Positions 24,301 through 36,986 of a DNA stretch of 64,000 bases are shown one piece after another (the first letter of the stretch is position 1; each line of letters begins with the position of its first letter). The stretch is from Solea solea (taxonomy: Eukaryota > Chordata > Actinopteri > Pleuronectiformes > Soleidae): the NCBI RefSeq assembly GCF_958295425.1, contig NC_081154.1:62001-126000 (forward strand), written 5' to 3'. The position numbers and the translations under genes were made by a program. The notes below the pieces were generated by a model that worked only from the letters and a program-made list of their open reading frames with translations, was not told the origin of the DNA and searched no databases.

Positions 24301-27300
24301 ATTGTGAAAATTCCTGGGTTTAAGGGTAGAGGGACAGGATTGAGGCTTTTATTTTGAAAACAGCAGATTTTGAAAAAGTGAGATCTTAGCGATGGTAGCT
24401 TGGTAAGTGTGGATGAGTGAGTGTGAATGAGTGAGTGTGGAGCTTCACTCACCTCCGCAGCAGTAGTGTGTGTGAGTGGCTCGGACCTGCTGCAGTAGAC
24501 GCTCCATGGCCTCGATGTGGCCCCGCCTCCTGGGATCTCGCCCGTCACCCTCCCTCCAATCTGAACAAAGACAGACAGCGATTAATGATTATTGATTAAA
24601 GGGATAGTATTTTACATGAGTGTGTGACTGCTAACACACTCACACTCACACACAGACACAAACTCACACACACAGACACTCTCAAGGACGTGCAGAGAGT
24701 CGTGACGATGAGATGAAGCCTCGATGTTCTCGAGGCTCCGACTCATTGTTTACTACAGACCATGAGCATCTGTCTTCAGCCCGTTACCTTGACGACCGTT
24801 GGCAGAGAAGAGTCAAAGGTTCAAGGTATGAAGTTTGAAAAAAAAGCAGTTGTGAATCAAACATTTAGTGAAATAAAAACACATTTCTTACATGTTTGTT
24901 GTGTCTTTTACAGATTGTTTGATGTCTCTTACTGGCTGTTTGTCTCTTATTGGCAGTTGTATGTGTCTTACTGTTTGATGTCTCTTACTGACTGATGTCT
25001 CTTAATGGCTATTTTATGTATCTTACTGACTGTTTGATGTCTCTTACTGGCAGTTGTAGGTCTCTTACTGACTGATGTCTCTTAATGGCTGTTTTATGTC
25101 TCTTACTGACTGTTTCATGTCTCTTACTGGCAGTTGTAGGTCTCTTACTGACTGATGTCTCTTAATGACTGTTTTATGTCTCTTACTGACTGTTTTATGT
25201 CTAATTTCCTGACTGTTTTATGTCTTTTACTGACTGTTTTATGTCTCTTACTGTTTTATGTCTCTTACTGACTGTTTTATGTCTCTTACTGGCTGTTTTA
25301 TGTCTTTTACTGACTGTTTTATGTCTCTTACTGCCTGTTTTGTCTCTTACTGCCTGTTTTGTCTCTTACTGGCTGTTTTATGTCTCTTACTGACTGTTTT
25401 ATGTCTCTTACTGGCTGTTTTTGTTTCTTACTGACTGTTTTATGTCTCTTACTGGCTGTTTTTGTTTCTTACTGACTGTTTTGTCTCTTATTGACTGTTT
25501 TATGTCTTTTACTGACTGTTTTATGTCTCTCACTGACTGATGTCTCTTACTGTTTTATGTCTCTTACTGGCTGTTTCTTACTGACTGTTTTGTCTCTTAC
25601 TGACTGGTTTATGTCTTTTACTGACTGTTTTATGTCTCTTACTGCCTGTTTTGTCTCTTACTGGCTGTTTTATGTCTCTTACTGACTGTTTTATGTCTCT
25701 TACTGGCTGTTTTTGTTTCTTACTGACTGTTTTATGTCTCTTACTGACTGTTTTATGTCTCTCACTGACTGATGTCTCTTACTGTTTTATGTCTCTTACT
25801 GGCTGTTTCTTACTGACTGTTTTGTCTCTTACTGACTGTTTTATGTCTTTTACTGACTGTTTTATGTCTCTTACTGCCTGTTTTGTCTCTTACTGGCTGT
25901 TTTATGTCTCTTACTGACTGTTTTATGTCTCTTACTGGCTGTTTTTGTTTCTTACTGACTGTTTTATGTCTCTTACTGACTGTTTTATGTCTCTTACTGA
26001 CTGTTTTATGTCTTTTACTGACTGTTTTATGTCTCTCACTGACTGATGTCTCTTACTGATTGTTTCATGTCTCTTACTGGCTGTTTGTTTCTTACTGGCT
26101 GTTTTTGTTTCTTACTGACTGTTTTATGTCTCTCACTGACTGATGTCTCTTACTGATTGTTTCATGTCTCTTACTGGCTGTTTGTTTCTTACTGACTGTT
26201 TTTGTTTCTTACTGATTGTTTTATGTCTCTTACTGAATGTTTTATGTCTCTTACTGGCTGTTTTTGTTTCTTACTGACTGTTTTATGTCTCTTACTGGCT
26301 GTTTTATGTCTCTTACTGTTTTATGTCTTTTACTGACTGTTTTATGTCTTTTACTGACTGTTTTATGTCTTTTACTGACTGTTTTATGTCTCTCACTGAC
26401 GATGTCTCTTACTGATTGTTTTATGTCTCTTACTGGCTGTTTTAAGTCAATTATTCCCTGAAATTCAATGGGAATTTCTTTTTTACCAATAACTACTTTC
26501 ATGGTGGGTTTTGAAGCAGAATTTCAAAATAAAAGTGTTACAGAGTTAATTTTGTCCAACTTCCTGTGCTTCTTCTTTAGCATGAATGTAGTCAGATTAG
26601 CATTAGTCTGAGGGGTCACAAGTGGACCACGTGTCTTCAAACTCACTGGACGGAGAAGCAGATGGAGGGAGGGACGCGGCGGACGGACCCCAGCCCTTCA
26701 TGTTATACGCCGACACTCGGACGTGGTAGAGGCGACCCTGAGACAACAACAAAAGTTAGAGACAAAGACTGGGACATAAAAAAACACACAACAACAAAGA
26801 GATAGAGACAAAGACAGGGACATAAAAAAACACAACAATAACAAAGAGTTAAAGACAAAGTCTGGGACATAAAATACACAACAATAACAAAGAGTTAGAG
26901 ACAAAGACTGGGACATAAAAAACAAACAACAAAAAAGAGATAGAGACAAAGACTGGGACATAAAAACACACAATAATAAAGAGTTAGAGACAAAGACTGG
27001 GACAAAAAAACAACAATAACAAAGAGTTAGAGACAAAGACTGGGACATAAAAAACACACAACAACAAAGAGTTAGAGACAAAGACTGGGACAAAAAACAC
27101 AACAACAAAAGTTAGAGACAAATACTGGGACATAAAAAACACAACAAAGAGTTAGAGACAAAGACTGAGACAAAAAACACAACAACAACAAAGAGATAGA
27201 GACAAAGACTGGGACATAAACAACACAACAATAGCAAATAGTTAGAGACAAAGACTGGGACATAAAAAACACAACAACAAAGAGTTAGAGACAAAGACTG

Positions 27301-30300
27301 GGACAAAAAAACAACAATAACAAAGAGTTATAGACAAAGACTGGGACATAAAAAACAAAACAACAAAAGTTAGAGACAAAGACTGGGACATAAAAAACAC
27401 ACAACAACAAAGAGTTAGAGACAAAGACTGGGACATAAAAAACACAACAACAAAAAGTTAGAGACAAAGACTGGGACATAAAAAACACAACAACAAAGAG
27501 TTAGAGACAAAGACTGGGACATAAAAACACACAATAATAAAGAGTTAGAGACAAAGACTGGGACAAAAAAACAACAATAACAAAGAGTTAGAGACAAAGA
27601 CTGGGACATAAAAAACACACAACAACAAAGAGTTAGAGACAAAGACTGGGACAAAAAACACAACAACAAAAGTTAGAGACAAATACTGGGACATTAAAAA
27701 CACACAACAACAAAGAGTTAGAGACAAAGACTGAGACAAAAAACACAACAACAACAAAGAGATAGAGACAAAGACTGGGACATAAACAACACAACAATAG
27801 CAAATAGTTAGAGACAAAGACTGGGACATAAAAAACACAACAACAAAGAGTTAGAGACAAAGACTGGGACAAAAAAACAACAATAACAAAGAGTTATAGA
27901 CAAAGACTGGGACATAAAAAACAAAACAACAAAAGTTAGAGACAAAGACTGGGACATAAAAAACACACAACAACAAAGAGTTAGAGACAAAGACTGGGAC
28001 AAAAAACACAACAACAACAACAACAACAACAAAGAGTTAGAGACAAAGACTGAGACAAAAAACACAACAACAACAAAGAGATAGAGACAAAGACTGGGAC
28101 ATAAACAACACAACAATAGCAAATAGTTAGAGACAAAGACTGGGACATAAAAAACACAACAACAAAGAGTTAGAGACAAAGACTGGGACAAAAAAACAAC
28201 AATAACAAAGAGTTATAGACAAAGACTGGGACATAAAAAACAAAACAACAAAAGTTAGAGACAAAGACTGGGACATAAAAAACACACAACAACAAAGAGT
28301 TAGAGACAAAGACTGGGACAAAAAACACAACAACAACAAAGAGATAGAGACAAAGACTGGGACATAAAAACACACAACAACAAAGAGTTAGAGACAAAGA
28401 CTGGGACATAAAAACACAGAACAACAAAGAGTTAGAGACAAAGACTGGGACATAAAAAACACAACAACAACAAAGAGTTAGAGACAAAGACTGTGACATA
28501 AAAAACACAACAACAAACATTGGAGACAAAGACTGGGACATAAAAAACACAAAACAACAACAAAGACTTAGAGACAAAGACTGAGACAAAAAAAACAACA
28601 AAAACAACAAAGAGTTAGAGACAAAGAGTGGGACATAAAACACACAATAACAAAGAGTTAGAGACAAAGACTGGGACATAAAAACACACAACAACAACGA
28701 GTTAGAGACAAAGACTGGGACATAAAAAACACACAATAACAACAAAGAGTTAGAGACAAAGACGGACACGTCACTGGAACACGTGACACTCTTCACTCTC
28801 ACTGCGTCCTTGAAAAGACACCACAGTGTTTGACTGAGATTCAGATTCAACTTTATCGTCATTGTACTGAGGGGTTACAATGAGATGGGGGGGGGTGCTC
28901 CCACAGAGCCACTGTGTGCAGCACAGACAAAAAGACAAAAACATGAAAAAGCCACTAAAAACCGAGAAAAATGCTATGAGTGACCGAGTTAAAATACAAT
29001 AAAAAATGCTATGAATAAAAGAATACTGAAAGTGCGATGAGTGTAAAGAACTGAAGGGTAATGCAATAAATATAGAATATAAATACTGAGGGTGCAATGG
29101 ATATGCATAAAGAGTGTGCAATAAAAGGTGTAAGAGTTCAGGATGAGGTAGTTTGGGTTATTGTTAAGGGGGGTGTAGGGGGTGGAGTTATGTCCGTCTA
29201 TTTGGGTGTGTGTGTGTGTCTGTGGGTGTTTGCAGTCCTGATGGCCCAGGGGAATAAGCTGTTTGTCAGCCTGCTGGTGCGGGATTTTATTGACCTGTAA
29301 CGTCTTCTAGAGGGCAACAGGTCAGACAGGGGGGTGAGCAGGGTGTGAGGGGTCTTCTGTGATGGCCCTGGTTCTCCTGAGGCAGCAGGATGAGGAGATG
29401 TGTTCCAGGGGGGACAGAGGACAGAGGGTACCTGCGGGTGTGTGGTGGTGGTCTCAAACCAGGCAAAGAAACTGTTCAGCTCCTCTGCCAGGCTGCTGCT
29501 GCTGGGGGATGTGGGAGGGGGTGGCCTCTGTAGTTGGTCAGTGCCTGGATGCCCTTCGACATCTGACACAGGTTATTGTCCGTCAGGTATCCCTCCTTTT
29601 TCCTTTTGTAGGAATCCTTGACCTGTTAGATGCCCCTCCTCAGGTCGGCTCTGGCGGTGCTGTAGAGAACCTGGTGCCCTGTCCTAGAGGGTGAGTTCAG
29701 GGCTCTGATCAGAGTCTGGACTTCATTTGTCATCCAGGGATTCCTGTTTGGGAAGACCCGGATGCGTCTTTCCTCGGTGACATTTTCTACGCAGCTCTTT
29801 ATGTAGAAGAGGACAGACTCGGTGAATGTGTCCAGATACTGGTCTTCAAAATGCTCCACTCTGTGCAGGCAAAGCAGTCCTGCAGCTGGAGGAGAGCGTT
29901 TTCAGGCCAGGCTTTGATGATTTGAGAGGCTGGTTTTGTTTGCCTCCTGAGGGAGGTGTAGGCTGGGTGGAAAAGCAGGGAAAGGTGGTCCGATTGTCCG
30001 AGGTGAGGGAGGGAGGTCGCTCTGTAGGCATGCCTGATGTTTGTGTAAACATGGTCAAGTGTGTTTTCTCCCCTAGTTGCACACTTGACGTGCTGGTGGA
30101 ATCTGGGAAGAACAGACTTCAGACATGCTTTATTAAAGTCCCCGGCGATGATGTGAACGCCATCCGGATGAGCTCTCTGTTGTTTATGTATCACATCCAG
30201 CAGATGGCCGAGTGCCAAGCTAACGTTAGCATCGGGGGGATGTAAACAGCGATCACAATGGCTACCGTTAGCTCCTGTGGCAGGTAAAAGGGTCAGCATC

Positions 30301-32634
30301 TAACAGACATGGCCTCTAGGTCCGGTGAGCAGTAGGTGTCGATAACTCTGCTGTCCGGTCATGGCGGTGGATGGTATGGCCTGCTAGCTCCACTGTAGCG
30401 TCTGGGATTTGCATGTGTAGCCAGGATTCGCTGACAATCAGCAGACAACACTCACAGATGTAGTGGTTGTAGGCGATCTGTGACTGCAGCTCATCCATCT
30501 TGTTGGCGAGGGATCTGGCATTTGTGAGGAAGATCGATGGCAGCAGAGGTCTGTGTGGTTGTTTCCTTAGCCGAGGTAGCAGGCCTGCCCGGCATCCACG
30601 TTTCTGCTTCCTCTCCCTGCGCCGCCTCCGGCACCTGCCCGTCCCAACAACAAACCAAGCGGCTCCCACCGGTCTCGCTATCTCTGGTTGGATGTTGTGT
30701 GTCCGTGAAAAGGCACTCGTAATTTTTTTTTTTTTTCCCGAAAACCGATGCTTGTCAAGTCCTGGTGGCTGTAGATGATATTTCCGTGGCATAAGTGTGT
30801 CCCAAACAGAGTGGAAAAACATAAAAAACACAGAAAGGTACAGAGAAGTGGGGAGCCCCGAGCCACTGCGTCTGTGTGCGCCGCCATCTCATCTCCAATA
30901 AGGCCACAAATGTCCATGAAAATGTCACAGAGACACAGGAGTAAAGACATTTGACGTTACAGTGACACAGGAGTGAAGACATTTGACGTTACAGAGACAC
31001 AGGAGTAAAGACATATGACGTCACAGAGACACAGGAGTGAAGACAATTGACGTCACAGAGACACAGGAGTGAAGACAATTGACGTCACAGAGACACAGGA
31101 GCTGTCTCCATCTGTGAGTTTGAAATCCTCTGGTCAGATTTATGTCAGTGACACAAACTGACCACACGAGGAAGAAGTGGACCAGCAGCTCCTGTGCTTT
31201 ATGTCTTTCTGTGGCTGTTTTGTCTCTTTGTTGTTGGACATAGAGGACACAGAGGACACATTTGGACGACGGCTGCTGGTTTTACCGTGGAGAGGCCGCT
31301 GATGGTGAACCTGAGGCTCTGCAGATTGTCCAGCACTGTCTCTCCAGCGAGCAGTGAGAAGTCCTTCAGACAGCTCCACTCCACTACACACACACAGACA
31401 CACACACACACACACACACACAGAGACGTCAGTTTGTCCATCAGTCGTCTGCATCCGTCTCTTGTGGACGTCTTTACCTCTGTACTTGGTCACCACTGTT
31501 GAGTTGAGACATCGTGGCTCCTGAAACGTGACGGTCAGTGTCGAGCTGCTGCTTACGCTCAGATGCACCACAGACGGGGCCTCCGGGGGACCTGGGCAGG
31601 GGCCCGACATAAAAACCAGTGACATCATTAACTGTCAATTCATCCATTCATACATTCATTCATTCATTCATTCATGCATACCATTAAAATATCTCAAGGT
31701 TTTCCGTTTCAAAAAAGTCAAGCACACATCAAAAATAACCAAATTATCCCTTTAAATATGTGGAAACCATGGATGTAGCTCCGCCCCTTCTGACATGACA
31801 TGACACAGGACACGTGGACATAGGACACCTGGAGACATGACACAGGACACATGGAGACATAAAGACATGACACAGGACACATGGAGACATGACACAGGAC
31901 ACATGGAGACATGGACACCTGGAGACACAAACCTGGAAATCAGAAACTTTTCTGGCATAGGCAAATGAACGAGCCATGGGTGGAGCTATATCCAGTTGCC
32001 AAAGGGGCGGAGCTACATCCATGGTGTAAACATGACGTCATCCTAACAATGATGATGTCATAAAAAAGTGATTTAAATAAAGTTGTATGAGCAGGCGTCT
32101 CTATGGCGACTCACGTGCGTGCTGGAAGCCCTTCCTCATGCGTTGGTAAAGTTTACTCCTCCACTCCCACGCGCGCAGCTGCTTGTCTTTGTGACACGCC
32201 TCCAGGGAGAGGCCGTCCCTCTGAGCCTGTGCCGCCAGGTCGGCCGCTCGTTGCTCTGCCTCCGTGACCAGATAGGTCAGGTGCTGCTCCCGACTCTCCA
32301 CACACACAACTGGGATTCAAAGACACACGCAGGAGTTCACTTCAAGCTCCTCCCCCCTCTCCCTACTGGCGGCCATTTTAAATTCAACATGTTTTATGAT
32401 GATTTTCATTCACACACCAGCAGGTGGCGCTGTGTTCACATTTATCATTGACAGATCATATATAAAACTTATGAATGGATGAAAATGTAACAGTTAAAAA
32501 TATCACAACATTAACCTTTACATTGTGATACATTTAGTCTCTTACTACATTTTAATTTTTTATAAAAATCTGTTTTATTTTTGTCTACAGATGCTAATTA
32601 GCAGCATGCTAACTCTTCAATTCAGACACGCGCG

Positions 32635-32704
<70 letters not shown>

Positions 32705-33062
32705 TGTCAGCCTGGTACTAGAGGAATGACATAAACAGAGCAGCAGCCCCAGGAGACAAAACTGTTTACTCTGCGTTTGTTTAAAGGGACGGGATCGAGC
32801 GGCCACCGCCATTTGGACAGAGCGCTCACCACCGCGACCCCGCTGCACAATAAATCACTGAGCTGTTATTGACCCAGAGTTTCACGCATCATTGGAAAAG
32901 TTAAACCATTAAATGACAAACCTCGTTAAAGCTGTCACACACACACAACACATACATTTAAATCTGTTAAATAACGACTGTAAAGTGTGTGTGTGTGTGT
33001 GGGGGGATAGCAGACACACACACGTCTGCAGACACACACACATGGCCCATTCAGGTCCAGCA

Positions 33063-33119
<57 letters not shown>

Positions 33120-33126
33120 ACAGACA

Positions 33127-33163
<37 letters not shown>

Positions 33164-36095
33164 ACTCTTTAGTCACTATTTAACAGATTTAAATTTAAAT
33201 TGAATTTGACACAAATAAACAAACAATCTACGACTTACTGGTTTTAAAACCATTTTTCACACTGAATCAACACAGGCATCAAAGCTTCAGTCGGTGATTT
33301 TCTCTGGTTTATAATCTGGGTTAAACCGGTTTATAATCTGGGCTAGTTTTTGTTTGAGTCTCTGACAATAAACCTTACACTTTTACGTTTCCACCGATTT
33401 CATGATGTGACACAAATGCTAACGACAGCATGAGCCAGGAAATCGCTACAGTCTAACGTCTAACTAACATAGTCAAACATGTTAACCCACAGTTAGCCAC
33501 AAGCTGACATATAAAAACGATAAACTAACTTAAGTTAGGTTGAACATATTTCAATGTTTTAGTCTCATAATCGTTTATTGGTTTTAAGACTACAGACACA
33601 CCCAGAGTCTCCGCTATCATCCCAACACAAACATGACATGACAGAAGGAACTGACAATGTTATTGCTCAGGATATGACGCCCATTGGTGTTGTGGCAGGC
33701 CAAGGTTTTAAGAACATAGATATACAGTGACATGGCGCCAGATCATCAGGCACTAACCGCAAAATACCAGGGACTCAAAGAGAAAGTTTCAGAGTTAATA
33801 TGACACAGCGAGGCAGTGAGCTTCACCACAGATGTGTGACGGTTCACTGATGCAGACTCAGAGCACCACTGCACCACTGTCTGAAGCTGCTGATGCCTTT
33901 ATGCCGCGTCTGTTGCCTGTGACAACGCAGCGAATATGGCACGATGTGTGGAAACACTAAAGGAGTCACACGGATGGTTAGAGATGCAGGGCGTCAGCCG
34001 CGCCGGGCGTCAGCCGCGCTATAAGCCTCTATACAGAACTGACTTCACTTGAAAAGTCACAGAGTGAAAGTGTGACGGAGTATGTGATCCGAGCAGAGAC
34101 TGCGATCACAGCATTAAGAAATGCCGGTGAGACATTAAGTGATGGACTATTAGTCGCTATGGTTCTGAAAGGTCTGCCTGAAGGCTTCAAACCTTTTGTG
34201 ATCCATGTCACGCAATGCGATGAGACCATAACTTTTGCTGAGTTTAAAACAAAGCTACGGAGCTACGAGGACACGGAGAAGATGCGCACTGCTGCAGCCA
34301 CAGATGATAACGTGATGAAGCTGCGCACACAGCAGCAAAACGAGCGAGAAGCCAGTACATGCGACCGGGGAGCTGAGAAGATTTCAGCGGCGGATGTGGT
34401 GTGCTTCAGGTGTGGTCTGAAGGGACACTTGGCCAGAGCCTGACAGAGCAAACTGTGGTGTGGTCACTGCAAGAGCGCCACACACCGGGACTTGACCTGC
34501 AGGCAGAAACACGATGCACGAAAGGTCTCCAGGGAGACCTATTTATGGCTAAATAACATACTTGTATGGTTCCCTTTTATTATTGTGCACATTTAATTTT
34601 AGTATTATTTATAGGATTTGGGCAGTTTCTATTTTTTTATATGTTTTATTTCCTAATTGCGCTGTGCTTTCAGTTGTATACTTTATTTGCACTCGTCTTG
34701 ATCTGGTTTGTTTCATATTATTTTTCCTCAGGTGGACTTTTGTGTTTAAGAGTAAAAGTTTGAAGTTAATAGTTAATTTAGAGCGAGGATGAACATACAT
34801 ATGAGCATAATTCCATTTTCAGGGCTTCAGTCGACTAAGAATTTCTTTGGTTGATTACAGCCCTAAAAACATGTAAATACAGATTCAAACATGTTCATCT
34901 CTGTTTAATCTTTATTCTTCTGGTTTACACGTGTGATGACACACTGAAACCAGAAGGGGGCGTACTCACAGTGTGGACTCTCCTTGCCTCCGGCCTTCAG
35001 CAGCAGCTTGGCGATGGGCGTGTTGTTGGTCATGACAGCAATGTCAAGCGGCGTCAGACCCTGGCTGTTGGGCGTGTTCAGGTCCAGCTCCTCGGCCGAG
35101 AACTGGTACAGAAGAATCTGCACCGCGTCCAGGTCCTGCTGCTCCACCGCCTCCAAGATACAGTCACTGCCCTGCATCGTCTGCAACACAGTTACATGAC
35201 TGTTCTGTGAGTCCACCATGTCTACGTTCCATGATCACTCTCCCACACCAAAGTCCATAGAGAAAAGACACAGGAGCTGGAGAAGACCAGCAGCAGGGGG
35301 CGCTCACAGCACAGTCAGAGCGAACTTTTATCCTGAAATAACCTCAAATTTAACTTCTCTGAGTTCTTTGTTTCTGCTTCATTCAACAACTGCTCACTGT
35401 TCACCGACTGTTCACTGTACGACGACTGTTCACTGTTCATTGTTCACTGACTGTTCTTTGTTCGACTGTTCAGTAACATTTCATCAGATAATCAGTGAGT
35501 GTTTGGTAGATGACTCTTCTATAAGTGCTCATTGACAGTTTCAATCTGTTTCAGAGACTAAAGGATGGACAAACAAACAAACAAACGTCTCACTGAGGCC
35601 TTGCGGAGTCGATCTGTCTTCCCGAAGAAGTAGGCATCTTCAAAGGAGGAGGTGCTTCCTCGCAGCTTCTCCGACAGGTTCCTGTAAAGTCGCTTGGCAG
35701 CGCTGGGGGAGGAGGGCCCACCGGGGCACTTCCTGGTCTGAGACAACTGCAGGTTCTGCATCTGCTGGGTCATGACCCCCGGGAGATGCCTGCTGGGACA
35801 AACACACGGTGGTCAAACAGGTCACGCAAATGACGCATCGTGCTTCACTCACAACAACAGCTAGACTCCACTTGGACTCATGACTCGAGACTCCACTTCA
35901 ACTTCCACTCCACACAACAGTCCATTCCGCTCCAGCAGCGCCAATTGTGATCACGTGGGCTCTGCGTGTTGGATGCATGTAGATCACATGATCACAACAA
36001 CAGTGTGTGTGCTACTGCTATTTCAGAGGTTAAACGTGTTTCTTTAACCTCTGAAATCAGAGGCTATGAAGCCACACGAGCTAGCCGTTAGCACA

Positions 36096-36126
<31 letters not shown>

Positions 36127-36767
36127 CGCCCTCACCTGTCCAGACTGAATGAGGATCGGGGGTTTCCCGCCGAGTAAAACAGGGGCCTCAAGTCTTTGAT
36201 CAGAGCATCTCCTGACGTCAGCCTGTGGTTCCACCTCTGAGCCAATCGAGAGATCTTACTGTCAGACCTGTGACACACACACACGCACGCGCACGCACAC
36301 ACACACACGCACGCACACACACACACACACACAGCTGAGGTCAGGAGACGTCAGAGATTTCAGGTGAAACGAGGAAACGTTCACAAACTCGTCGTCACAC
36401 CTTCATCGTCCTCGTGCTGCGTTCACGTGTCACATTTAACACAATCACAGTTTACTCAACAAGCTCCTCCCCCTGTGGCGTGTCAAACTTTCACCATGAA
36501 TCAGATCAAATAAAGTGAAGAAGAGAGAGAGAGTACAGTCCTGCAGATGCGTCGGCTAAAAGTAAAGCACAAGTTGCTTCAGCAGCGTTTGTTGCAGCGT
36601 TTTTTGCCGCGGTGTGACGGCCGGCGTGGAGGCGGAGCTACTCAGCAGCAGATCTGTCCCGGTGTCTCCGATTGTCCACTGGGTTTGATCTCTCTGACTG
36701 AAGCCTCCTCCTCCTCCTCACTGCTGCTGCTGCTGCTCTTCACAGCATCTCCACACTCACATCATCA

Positions 36768-36798
<31 letters not shown>

Positions 36799-36950
36799 AA
36801 AAGTGTGGGGGTTAGGGGGGCGGAGCCTCTGGAAGCCCCCCAGATGTGATGCTCAGTGAGAGTGAGAGAGAGAGAGAGAGAGAGATTGTCTCTATCTGAA
36901 GCTCCAGCTCTGACTGACTGTAGACACCTGTTCACCAGTGAACGCATCGC

Positions 36951-36986
<36 letters not shown>

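Noticed and set aside
24760..26500. Plus-strand Phe/Leu/Cys-rich frames resembling membrane proteins
   Set aside because: Artefacts of the 21-bp CTGTTTTATGTCTCTTACTG array.
26698..28862. Many minus-strand frames of 60-230 residues rich in Ser-Leu-Cys
   Set aside because: Translations of the 43-bp minisatellite, open in several frames and without family resemblance.
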